DNA from: Pseudomonadota bacterium
GTDB lineage: Bacteria; Pseudomonadota; Gammaproteobacteria; Steroidobacterales; Steroidobacteraceae
Direction: 5' to 3'
NCBI GenBank assembly: GCA_025355105.1
Contig: JANYAE010000115.1
Span: 1-64,000 of the forward strand
Length of the DNA: 64,000 nucleotides
The position numbers and the translations under genes were made by a program. The notes below the pieces were generated by a model. It was not told the DNA's origin. It searched no databases and worked only from the letters and a program-made list of their open reading frames with translations. Below, piece after piece: positions 1 to 6,210 of this stretch (its first letter is position 1; the number at the start of each line of letters is the position of its first letter).

Positions 1-354
1 CGTCGTCAGCGTGAACGCCACCTGGTCGGTCGTGCCGGCGGCGACTCCGACGGCGCTCAGCTGCGCGTTCAGGTAGCCGGTCCTTGATGCAGTGACCGTG
101 TACGCGCCGATCGGAATCGACGCCAGCGTGAAGGCCCCGGCTGCGTCGGTCTGCACGGTCGTCGTGGTCGGCGTCGTCGAGATCGATACCCCGGCAACTG
201 CAGCGCCGGTCGAATCCTTGACGGTGCCGGCAATGGAGCCGGTGTCGAGGCCCGGCGTACCAGGCGCGCCATTCGAGCCATTCGAGCCGTTCGAGCCCGA
301 GCACGCGGCGAGTACTAACACGAGGAGGAGCGTAACGGCGCGGGACGCGTTCAT
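1..354 (-). CDS. Lipoprotein with carboxypeptidase-regulatory-like (Ig-fold) domain, 3' end outside the window
   Basis: The frame is open from an ATG at 354 down to the window edge (118 codons, no stop), so the protein is truncated here. It starts with a lipoprotein signal peptide: MNASRAV, a hydrophobic core, then lipobox LAAC at about residues 16-19. A short Gly-rich linker with three repeats of the unit GSN plus GAPGTPG follows. From about residue 41 a segment beginning SIAGTVKDSTGAAVAG, with AAGAFTLASIPIGAYTVT further on, is typical of the CarboxypepD_reg / SpaA-like Ig fold. The protein is probably tethered to the outer membrane. Such a lipobox, Gly-linker and Ig-fold arrangement occurs at the N terminus of larger surface proteins, including some multihaem cytochromes, but nothing beyond the edge can be seen. 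Full function is unknown. Confidence 0.75.
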   Translation of the reverse strand, partial: MNASRAVTLLLVLVLAACSGSNGSNGSNGAPGTPGLDTGSIAGTVKDSTGAAVAGVSISTTPTTTTVQTDAAGAFTLASIPIGAYTVTASRTGYLNAQLSAVGVAAGTTDQVAFTLTT

Positions 355-923
355 AGACAGCCCTTTGCCGTGCAAGAGCGGCGTCGCGCCGCGCGCGGCA
401 AGCGGAAGAGATACGCCGGCGACGCCAAGCCGACAATCGTGTCTTGCGCCTAGCGGGGTGTGGCCGGCCGTAGCGAGGACTTGGCGGCCATTCGCCTCCG
501 GACACACGCTGCCTGCGCAACTAGTTCGCCGGACGCGTCGAACGCCCGCTTCCGGGAATCACTGCGACAGGCGCGATCGTCCGCCATCGGCCGGCAACTG
601 CCTCATTGGTCGCCCACTTCTGGGCATCGGGGCGAAAATTCAGGGCCAACCGACCAACGGGTCATGATGACCCCGCGCCGCCGGTCGCGGCCGGCCGCTT
701 TCGGGAAGGCAAACCAGCTAGCGCATTGGCGAATGGCCTCGACCACGGCGGCGCAATTGACCGCTGACCGTCCATGTCCCAGTTGAGCATGCTGGATTCA
801 GGCGATGGCCGGCTCATCGGCGCCGGCCGAGTTGGCGCCTACGAGACTAGGAAGAGCGAGTCAAGGGACTCTCGCGCCCTCGACTGCCACGAGACGACGT
901 GCGACGCAGAGGGGGATTGCGTT
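355..923. other. 569-bp stretch without a recognisable gene
   Basis: Short open frames are present on both strands, but none has a convincing start, family motif or composition. The stretch separates two minus-strand genes. The region just upstream of 354 should hold the lipoprotein promoter; I could not identify hexamers with confidence. Confidence 0.5.
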
Positions 924-1487
924 TCATCGCAGTGGAGTAAAGAGCGCGATGATGTATGCGATAAAGATTCCAATGCCGAATAGCGGAAAAAGCTTGTGGT
1001 ACTTCTCCGCCCGAATGAGCATCGCCGCCAACGACATCGAGATGAAACCCAGGTGGAAGAGAAGGTTGAGCGCACCTGTGATTCGCCCGCCGATGACGAG
1101 ATCCTTCGCCAGGCTGACGAGCAGCAGGAAAATCAGCAGGCCGAAGAACCATCGCCTGTGTTGACGATAGTGATCGTGCAGATCAATAGCCCCGTATCCC
1201 GAAAAATCAGGGAATACGATGGCAGCAAGCATGTATTGGGCAATCGTCTGCGTTAGCAGAATGCCGAACGCCGGAAATGTCCAGTGCTGTATCGCGCGCA
1301 TGCCAAACATGGCCCACCAGCTTTGCACGTTGATCAGCAGCAGCAGCACGGCCCATTCGAACGTTGGCCAGTACACTTTGACGTGCGCACGCGACAAGAC
1401 GATTCCACGAAATCCGAGCAGGATCTGTGTAATTGAAAAGCCGACGATGATTGAGAGCAAGACTGACAGGTAGCCGAACTGATCCAT
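924..1487 (-). CDS. Hypothetical polytopic inner-membrane protein
   Basis: 187 residues beginning MDQFGYLSVLLSII. Five to six hydrophobic segments are visible: about 7-28, 43-62, 72-92, 113-132, 140-158 and 166-184. Basic residues lie between them (for example HYRQHRRW near 110). No catalytic motif or recognised domain is seen. It stands alone, with more than 450 bp of non-coding sequence on either side, so context gives no hint of its role. The frame is clearly coding from the hydrophobicity pattern and the consistent start; the function is unknown. Confidence 0.7.
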   Translation of the reverse strand: MDQFGYLSVLLSIIVGFSITQILLGFRGIVLSRAHVKVYWPTFEWAVLLLLINVQSWWAMFGMRAIQHWTFPAFGILLTQTIAQYMLAAIVFPDFSGYGAIDLHDHYRQHRRWFFGLLIFLLLVSLAKDLVIGGRITGALNLLFHLGFISMSLAAMLIRAEKYHKLFPLFGIGIFIAYIIALFTPLR

Positions 1488-1967
1488 GCGACGAAGCCTC
1501 CCGGTATTCTCGAATCCGACGAACTTATCGCCTTGGACAATGCCCCCGGAGCATGCGTCTTGACGCAGATACTCTACTGAAGCGAAGGCAGGCCTCGCGA
1601 TATTTTCGCCTACGACTACGATGAAGAATCGCCTGCGCAGGCGCCGAGCCTGGGTCGGGGCCGATGCGCGGCCTCAATCCCCTGCTCGCAGGCCGTACGC
1701 TTCCGCGTGGCCGGCGGGACTGCCTCGAACGGCAGCCTTCGGGCAGTCAAGTTGACATCATCAAGACCAGCGTAGCGCTGTACTGGGACGTCGCCCGAGC
1801 TGCCGGTCGGCGTCTATCTGCGAAGCTCGTGCGGCGCTCTGTCGATGCCCGCTTTCCGGCAGTGATTTGAGGGGGACTTAGGACCGCCTCTGGCCAGAAG
1901 CCGCCGGTCGCGATGCGACGAGCAGGGCCGCGCGTATCGTAGTGTCCTGCTCTCGCGTTGAAGCGCG
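1488..1967. other. 480-bp stretch without a recognisable gene
   Basis: Only short shadow frames are present. It lies between the orphan membrane protein and the RelE-type toxin. Nothing resembling a tRNA, repeat or IS end was found by eye. Confidence 0.45.
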
Positions 1968-2237
1968 TCAACGATAGATGTCGCTGCGGTTTCCGAGCCG
2001 CAACACTACGATTCGTACTTCGCGATCGCGGATTTCAGCGATGATCCGATAGTCGCCGACGCGGTACTTCCAGAACTGCCCCAGTTCATCGCCTTTGAGC
2101 GCGGCGTCGAGCGTGCGAGGATCCTTCGCAGGGGCCACCCGCTCGCGCAGAAACGCCGAAATCCGTCGGGCGACGGCGGGATCTAGCTTGCGCAGCTGCT
2201 TCGCGGTGCTGTCCGCGAATTCAATCCTCCACGCCAA
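1968..2237 (-). CDS. RelE/ParE-family toxin (mRNA interferase-type)
   Basis: Small basic protein of 89 residues reading MAWRIEFADSTAKQL from a TTG codon at 2237. The segments KLDPAVARRI, FWKYRVGDYRIIAEI and a C-terminal VVLRLGNRSDIYR with the usual Arg/Tyr residues are hallmarks of the RelE/ParE fold. TTG at 2237 is preferred over longer frames because GGAG lies 7 nt upstream and the resulting N terminus matches the family; a GTG at 2243 is possible. It overlaps the 3' end of the antitoxin gene by 17 bp, so translation is coupled. As a RelE-type protein it would cleave ribosome-bound mRNA; a ParE-like activity cannot be excluded from sequence. Autoregulation through the upstream palindrome is expected. 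Confidence 0.85.
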   Translation of the reverse strand: MAWRIEFADSTAKQLRKLDPAVARRISAFLRERVAPAKDPRTLDAALKGDELGQFWKYRVGDYRIIAEIRDREVRIVVLRLGNRSDIYR

Positions 2238-2454
2238 GCTCACGCTCCAAGTCTTCGAGCGGAGTGACGCCCTCTCGGCCTTCGGCGACACGCTGCGCGA
2301 CCTTGCGCGCGAGGAAGAGGTCCTCGAGGTCAGCGATCTGTTCCTCGATGGCCTGCTTGACGTAGAAAGATTTGCTGCGTCCCGTCAGGCGCACCAGCCG
2401 ATCGAGTCTGGCGGCCAACTTCTTGTCGAGACGGATGGAGAACGGTTGCTGCAT
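2221..2454 (-). CDS. Ribbon-helix-helix antitoxin of the RelE-type module
   Basis: 77 residues. The N-terminal strand and helices FSIRLDKKLAARLDRL and TGRSKSFYVKQAIEEQI are a classic MetJ/Arc ribbon-helix-helix DNA-binding fold. The acidic C-terminal tail (EGVTPLEDLERELGVED) would wrap and neutralise the toxin. It is the first gene of the two-gene operon, with AGGAG about 10 nt before its ATG. A perfect 20-bp palindrome lies 35 bp upstream of the start and is the obvious operator. The system is probably a plasmid- or island-derived stability module; it sits in a region with other mobile-DNA traces. Confidence 0.87.
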   Translation of the reverse strand: MQQPFSIRLDKKLAARLDRLVRLTGRSKSFYVKQAIEEQIADLEDLFLARKVAQRVAEGREGVTPLEDLERELGVED

Positions 2455-2489
2455 GATGTGCGGCTCCTGCGATCAGCCGATTATGCCAT

Positions 2490-2509
2490 TCGCACTACAT
2501 GTAGTGCGA
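2490..2509. promoter_or_regulatory. Perfect 20-bp palindromic operator upstream of the RelE-type TA operon
   Basis: TCGCACTACATGTAGTGCGA reads identically on both strands. It lies just upstream of CATAAT (a -10-like hexamer at 2480-2485 on the minus strand), so a dimeric ribbon-helix-helix repressor bound here would block the promoter. The core ACTACATGTAGT resembles the operator of the neighbouring MazF module. Confidence 0.75.
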
Positions 2510-2650
2510 TTTGAGTTATAAATCGGGATCTCGCTGGAAGGGATGCGGACGCCGTCCGGCGGCGCCAAGTGCGGGCGAGGGCGCTGCTGGCGAAAGGGCA
2601 CAAAACTGCGGGCGGAACAGCGTCGACCGGTCGCACTGGCGGACAAACCG

Positions 2651-2830
2651 CTGTAGCGCTTTTTTGTACCACCGGCAGGCTCCCCGGGGCGTCGTCAGAC
2701 TCGGTGTGGCGCAATTCGACGCGCGGCGCCGCGGTAACCCATCGATACGGCTACCAGTGTTCCTCGTCATCCGAGCCTCAAAATCCGCGTGTCGGCGGTT
2801 CAACTCCGCCCCTGGCCACCATTCGATTCG
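2651..2830 (+). repeat. tRNA-Phe-derived 180-bp direct repeat, copy 1
   Basis: Begins CTGTAGCGCTTTTTTG and ends with the anticodon-arm remnant, T-arm and acceptor strand of a tRNA: AAAATCCGCGTGTCGGC, GGTTCAACTCC, then CCTGGCCACCA. This matches the 3' half of a bacterial tRNA-Phe (acceptor GGCCAGG/CCTGGCC). No 5' half of a tRNA is present, so it is not a functional gene. A diverged copy in the same orientation lies at 3646-3825. The layout resembles attachment-site duplication by an element that integrates at tRNA-Phe. Confidence 0.7.
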
Positions 2831-2994
2831 CTTCCGGGAGCAAGCGACGAGCTGTCGTGACCGCCGGCAGTCGACATTCTAAACTTTGCTGGCGGGCGGC
2901 AACATCCCGGCCGTCACCCCGAGCGCCCCGCGTCACCCGCAGAAGAGCTCAAGGCCGAGCTCGCCACACCGTAGTGGCAACGAGCGTATGTCGC

Positions 2995-3036
2995 GTTGCA
3001 TGTAACATCGACACTTGATGGGCTGTTACATGTAAC
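2995..3036 (+). promoter_or_regulatory. Double palindromic operator upstream of the MazE/MazF-type module
   Basis: Two 12-bp sites, GTTGCATGTAAC (2995-3006) and the perfect palindrome GTTACATGTAAC (3025-3036), are spaced 30 bp apart, about three helical turns. They lie immediately before the antitoxin ribosome-binding site. This geometry suits cooperative binding by an antitoxin dimer or TA complex for autoregulation. Confidence 0.6.
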
Positions 3037-3055
3037 GCAGAACGGAGTGCGCAAG

Positions 3056-3274
3056 ATGGCGAGGCGAACGCGGGTTGCAGAGCGCGTCGCGAAGCATCGA
3101 GTGTCGTTGCGCGCGGCAGGGCTTCGGCCGGTGCAAATCTGGGTGCCGGATACACGGCGGACGGGCTTCGCGGCAGAATGTCGGCGGCAGTGCCTGGCGC
3201 TGCGCGGCGACCGCCACGAGGCCAAGACGCTGAAGTGGCTCGCAGCGGCCGCCGATCGGGATGGCTGGAAGTGA
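3056..3274 (+). CDS. MazE-like antitoxin (DUF3018-type)
   Basis: 72 residues from ATG 3056, with GGAG 8 nt upstream. MARRTRVAERVAKHR, then LRAAGLRPVQIWVPDT, TGFAAECRRQCLAL and a C-terminal DRDGWK match the family of small antitoxins always found in front of MazF-like toxins. A longer in-frame start at 2996 is rejected because it has no ribosome site and overlaps the operators. The stop overlaps the toxin start by 4 bp (GTGA), so the pair is translationally coupled. Partner and geometry make the assignment firm even though the fold is not the classic AbrB type. Confidence 0.8.
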   Translation: MARRTRVAERVAKHRVSLRAAGLRPVQIWVPDTRRTGFAAECRRQCLALRGDRHEAKTLKWLAAAADRDGWK

Positions 3275-3594
3275 CGCGCGGTGATCTAGTCACCATCGCG
3301 CTGTCGGGCGACTACGGTAAGCCCCGCCCTGCGCTAGTGATCCAGTCGGATCTTTTCGACGCGCGTCCATCAGTCAGCGTCTTGTCTGTTACCAGCGAAC
3401 TGCGCGATGCACCGTTGTTCCGCATCGCGATTTCGCCGAGCGCGGTCAACGGGCTGCGCAAGCCCTCGCAGGTCATGGTCGGCAAGCCGCAGACCGTGGC
3501 ACGCAGCAAGATCGGCAAGACCATTGGCCGGCTGGACGACGAGGTGATACGCAGGGTCAATCGCGCGCTGGCGGTCTTTCTCGGATTCGCCTAG
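3271..3594 (+). CDS. mazF: MazF/PemK-family endoribonuclease toxin
   Basis: 107 residues from a GTG at 3271, reading MTRGDLVTIALSGDYG. The motifs RGDLV, GKPRPALVIQSD, a central VLSVTSELRDAP and KPSQVMVGKPQTV are characteristic of the MazF/PemK/CcdB fold. The arginine of KPRPALV and the following Ser/Thr strand carry the RNA-cleavage site in the family. It would cleave specific short motifs in mRNA when its antitoxin is lost. The gene is coupled to the upstream antitoxin and lies between two tRNA-Phe-derived repeats, which suggests that the TA pair was the cargo or stabiliser of a small integrated element. Confidence 0.9.
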   Translation: MTRGDLVTIALSGDYGKPRPALVIQSDLFDARPSVSVLSVTSELRDAPLFRIAISPSAVNGLRKPSQVMVGKPQTVARSKIGKTIGRLDDEVIRRVNRALAVFLGFA

Positions 3595-3645
3595 CGCCCA
3601 CTCGGTTCGATACTGAAAGTTGCTCGCGCGCCCGGCCTCAGATTC

Positions 3646-3825
3646 CTGTAGCGCCTTTTGCACCACCGGCAGACGCGTCAGGACTTCTTGAGACTCCGTG
3701 TGGCGCATTTCGAGTAGAGGTGGTCGGGTAACCGATTGAAATTGCTACCAGTGCTCTTCGTCATCGGAGCCTGAAGATCCGCGTGCCGGTGGTTCGATTC
3801 CACTCCTGGCCATCATTCGAATCGG
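3646..3825 (+). repeat. tRNA-Phe-derived 180-bp direct repeat, copy 2
   Basis: CTGTAGCGCCTTTTGCACC opens the repeat. It continues in register with copy 1 through GTGTGGCGCA, GCTACCAGTG, GAGCCTGAAGATCCGCGTG, the T-arm GGTTCGATTCC and the acceptor remnant CCTGGCCATCA. Copy 2 is exactly 995 bp downstream of copy 1 and has the same length. The acceptor end is mutated (CATCA instead of CACCA), so it cannot serve as a normal tRNA 3' end. Confidence 0.7.
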
Positions 3826-3871
3826 GTATGTTTGTCCAGAACGTGTCGAGGCCGTCGCGGTCCAGCCGGCA

Positions 3872-4000
3872 TCAGGCGAGTGTTTGGATCTTCCTGGTGC
3901 TCCGACGCCTGCGCAGCAGTGCCCGCAGTCCAAAACCCGCCGGCACCAGGAGTGCGACCAGTGCGGTGGCAGCTGCCTCCGCGCAATCAGTGCTAGTCAC
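3872..4000 (-). CDS. Possible small single-span membrane protein coupled to the Cys-rich-repeat gene
   Basis: A 42-codon frame begins with GTG at 4000. That codon overlaps the stop of the upstream gene (GTGA), the usual geometry of translational coupling. The peptide has a hydrophobic stretch, ATALVALLVPAGFGL, followed by RALLRRRRSTRK, that is, a transmembrane helix with a strongly positive cytoplasmic tail. No homologue is recognised. The alternative is chance: the frame is short and has no ribosome site beyond the overlap. Confidence 0.35.
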   Translation of the reverse strand: MTSTDCAEAAATALVALLVPAGFGLRALLRRRRSTRKIQTLA

Positions 4001-5538
4001 GGCTGTGGTCGCACCAGCTGCAGCTCGCCCCAGTCGCCGTTCACGTGTCCGTTCGGGTTGAAGTTGGGGTCGTCGGTCACGATGTACTGATCGTTGCCGT
4101 TCGCCCAGGCGTGGTCATACAGGTTACTGAGCTCGACGGTGCGCCCGGTGGACGAATCACGGAAGGTTTGCACCCCCCGCGTCAACTGGTCAGCTCCGTA
4201 GGCTGCCACCATGGAACCATGCTGCTGTCTGGCCGTCACGCCCTGGATCGTCTCGATCACGTGCTGCTGGAACGCCGCGACTATGGCGTTCTGCTTCTGC
4301 ACCTCCCGCGCCCACTGGGTATAGATCTGGTTGACAAAGCCGCTGTTCCACGCCTGGAACTGCGGATCGATGCGGACGCTGGTCGCCATCACCCGGTACA
4401 GTTTGTCGTAGCCGTCCAGTTTCCCCTTGGGAGTCTGGAAGACGGTGATCTGCTCGGCGTGCCAGTCGTAGGCCGCGCCCCGTCCTGCGACCGGAACAGG
4501 ATGCACGACGATGACCGCGGACCACCATTCATCGATCGGGTCGCCCTTCTCAGTGGTCGCGGAAGCTCGCACCCGCGCGGCCTCGACTCGCGTTGCGCCG
4601 CCACCTGCGCCGCCCCCGTGCGGCCCCAGGCCGAGCTGCAGGCGGACCAGTTGCTCGAGTTCGGGAAACGGCTCCGCGGTCACCTGCGGCCGGTCCTTGT
4701 GAAACTTCCAGACCAGGTACTCCCTGATGAAGTCGGCCGCGTGCATCGGCGCCACGATCGGGCAACCCTTGAGCTTGTACTTCTCATCGAAGCGATCACG
4801 CTGCTCCCACTGCTGCCGGACCGCCGGATCGTCCGCGTACCGGAATGTCGACTGGGGCGCCACGCCCATGCCGTAGGTCCCGTCGCTGCTCTTCACCGCA
4901 CCCTGCACCTGGACGAGATCGGAGAAGCAGCTTCCGGCATCGGTCTTGTTGGCAAACCCCCCGACCAGGCTCCAATCCGTCGGCGCGAGAAGCGAGAAGA
5001 TCTTGCTTTCGTGGTTCGCGTCCACCGGCGGGCTGCTGGGGGCGGGATCGAGCTTCATCATTGCCGTGACCCGTTTGAGCTCGTAGTAGCGAGCCGTGCC
5101 GCTACTCGCATGGGTGACCGGTTGCTTAGTCGCTGAAACCAAGGTGGGACGCGCCCCCTCGCCGGATGAAGCCGGGGCAGCGGCCGGTGCCTTGGGCGCC
5201 GCAGCCGTGGGGGCCGCGAGCGGCGCGCTCCCGGACGTCGGCGCATCAGCGGATGTCGGTTGACCGCCGGACGCCGGAGCACCGGCCGCCGAGCCTTGCA
5301 GCACGCTCGTGACCGCCTGCTTGCACGCGGGAGAGACCTGGTCGCGATGCTCTTTCAGGCACGCGAGCATGCGGCCGCCGCCCGGTTGCACACTTGCGCA
5401 GAACTTCTGCAGGTCGATACTGCAGGCGGCCCGCGCGGCCTCCATCGCAGCGGACTGGGCCGACGCGGGGACTTGAGCCGCGAAGCCCAGAACGGCGAGC
5501 AGTATGCTCGATCGCGGAAATCGATTCGGCCATGACAT
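3997..5538 (-). CDS. Secreted protein with Cys-rich (Golgi-type) repeat and uncharacterised C-terminal domain
   Basis: 513 residues. ATG 5538 (MSWPNRF) is chosen because GGAG lies 6 nt upstream; an ATG 12 nt earlier is possible. A signal peptide ends near ASAQS. Residues about 32-80 (AARAACSIDLQKFCASV, GGGRMLACLKEHRDQVSPAC) match the bacterial cysteine-rich repeat pattern C-x6-C-x14-C-x11-C. An Ala/Pro-rich linker follows to about residue 150. The remaining 360 residues, with KLKGCPIVAPMHAADFI, DEWWSAVIVVHPVPV and TDDPNFNPNGHVNGDW, belong to no family I recognise. The protein is probably periplasmic or surface-exposed with disulfides. It is followed by a small coupled frame at 3872-4000. Confidence 0.75.
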   Translation of the reverse strand: MSWPNRFPRSSILLAVLGFAAQVPASAQSAAMEAARAACSIDLQKFCASVQPGGGRMLACLKEHRDQVSPACKQAVTSVLQGSAAGAPASGGQPTSADAPTSGSAPLAAPTAAAPKAPAAAPASSGEGARPTLVSATKQPVTHASSGTARYYELKRVTAMMKLDPAPSSPPVDANHESKIFSLLAPTDWSLVGGFANKTDAGSCFSDLVQVQGAVKSSDGTYGMGVAPQSTFRYADDPAVRQQWEQRDRFDEKYKLKGCPIVAPMHAADFIREYLVWKFHKDRPQVTAEPFPELEQLVRLQLGLGPHGGGAGGGATRVEAARVRASATTEKGDPIDEWWSAVIVVHPVPVAGRGAAYDWHAEQITVFQTPKGKLDGYDKLYRVMATSVRIDPQFQAWNSGFVNQIYTQWAREVQKQNAIVAAFQQHVIETIQGVTARQQHGSMVAAYGADQLTRGVQTFRDSSTGRTVELSNLYDHAWANGNDQYIVTDDPNFNPNGHVNGDWGELQLVRPQP

Positions 5539-5576
5539 GGGCAGCTCCATCGGCGTGTGTGCCTTCGTATGGAATA

Positions 5577-5830
5577 TTACTCAGCCGTCTCTACGCAAAT
5601 CAGGTTTATCTCACCGTAACCAGCCCAATATTCTCTGAATTCGAGGTTGGCCATTTGCTCCGAGTGAGGAGGACAGCCCATCCGAGTCAGGCGTTGTGCG
5701 CGCACATTGAGAGCGTGGAAATGACATACGTCCAAGCGCCAAGGTCGGCCTGGAGCTCCTCGAGCGTAGCGTAGATCTTCTTGCGGAAGACGACCCGGCA
5801 GAAGATGGTGGCGGCGATTCGCGCGCAAGC
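5577..5830 (-). pseudogene. Relic of an IS481-type transposase (C-terminal part)
   Basis: On the minus strand one frame reads VVFRKKIYATLEELQADLGAW, interrupted soon after by a stop. This is the conserved C-terminal signature of IS481-family DDE transposases (usual form FRKKIYxTLEELQADLDAW). The continuation to the original C terminus is scattered over other frames, so at least one frameshift is present. No catalytic DDE core or terminal repeat remains nearby. The copy is dead and only marks a past insertion. Confidence 0.6.
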
Positions 5831-6210
5831 CACTGCGCAGGCCAATGCTCGGATGGCGCCGATGATGCATCAGATGGCCAGGTCAACCAGGGTGTGGATT
5901 ATTTCGACCGGAGTGTCCTGCGGGGCCAGATTCCCGTGTCGATCTCAAACGCCGGCACCCTTGGGATTGACCCAAACTGATCCAAGAACGAGCGAGGACC
6001 CACCCAGCGAGCGCCCGTGACGGGGTGCCACGCATCGGCGTCGCCGAAGGTGACACCCGGGCCGCTGATCCGTCGTGGCACCCCAAGATACAGTCTGTGT
6101 CGCCAGCAAGTTGGCCCGCCCACCGCAGCGATGAGATTGACCGGATTGTGGAGTCGAAAGCCGGCCGCCTTGCCGAGTGTTCGGCACACACCGGTTCCGG
6201 CCGTCGCCTG
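5831..6210. other. 380-bp stretch with no assignable gene
   Basis: A 96-codon minus-strand frame (5899-6189) lies directly downstream of the CHAT gene and has fairly protein-like composition around LYLGVPRRISGPGVTFGD. I recognise no family and see no good ribosome site, so it is not called. The stretch is lower in GC than the flanking genes. Confidence 0.35.

Noticed and set aside
2778-2822. tRNA-Phe gene
   Set aside because: Only the 3' half is present in both copies; no D-arm or 5' acceptor strand, so not a functional tRNA.
3745-3933. 62-codon frame with an RSGIEPPARG-like motif
   Set aside because: This is the well-known spurious peptide from the antisense of a tRNA T-arm, not a protein gene.
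5899-6189. 96-codon frame downstream of the CHAT gene
   Set aside because: Somewhat protein-like, but no recognised family, no ribosome site and competing frames of equal length.
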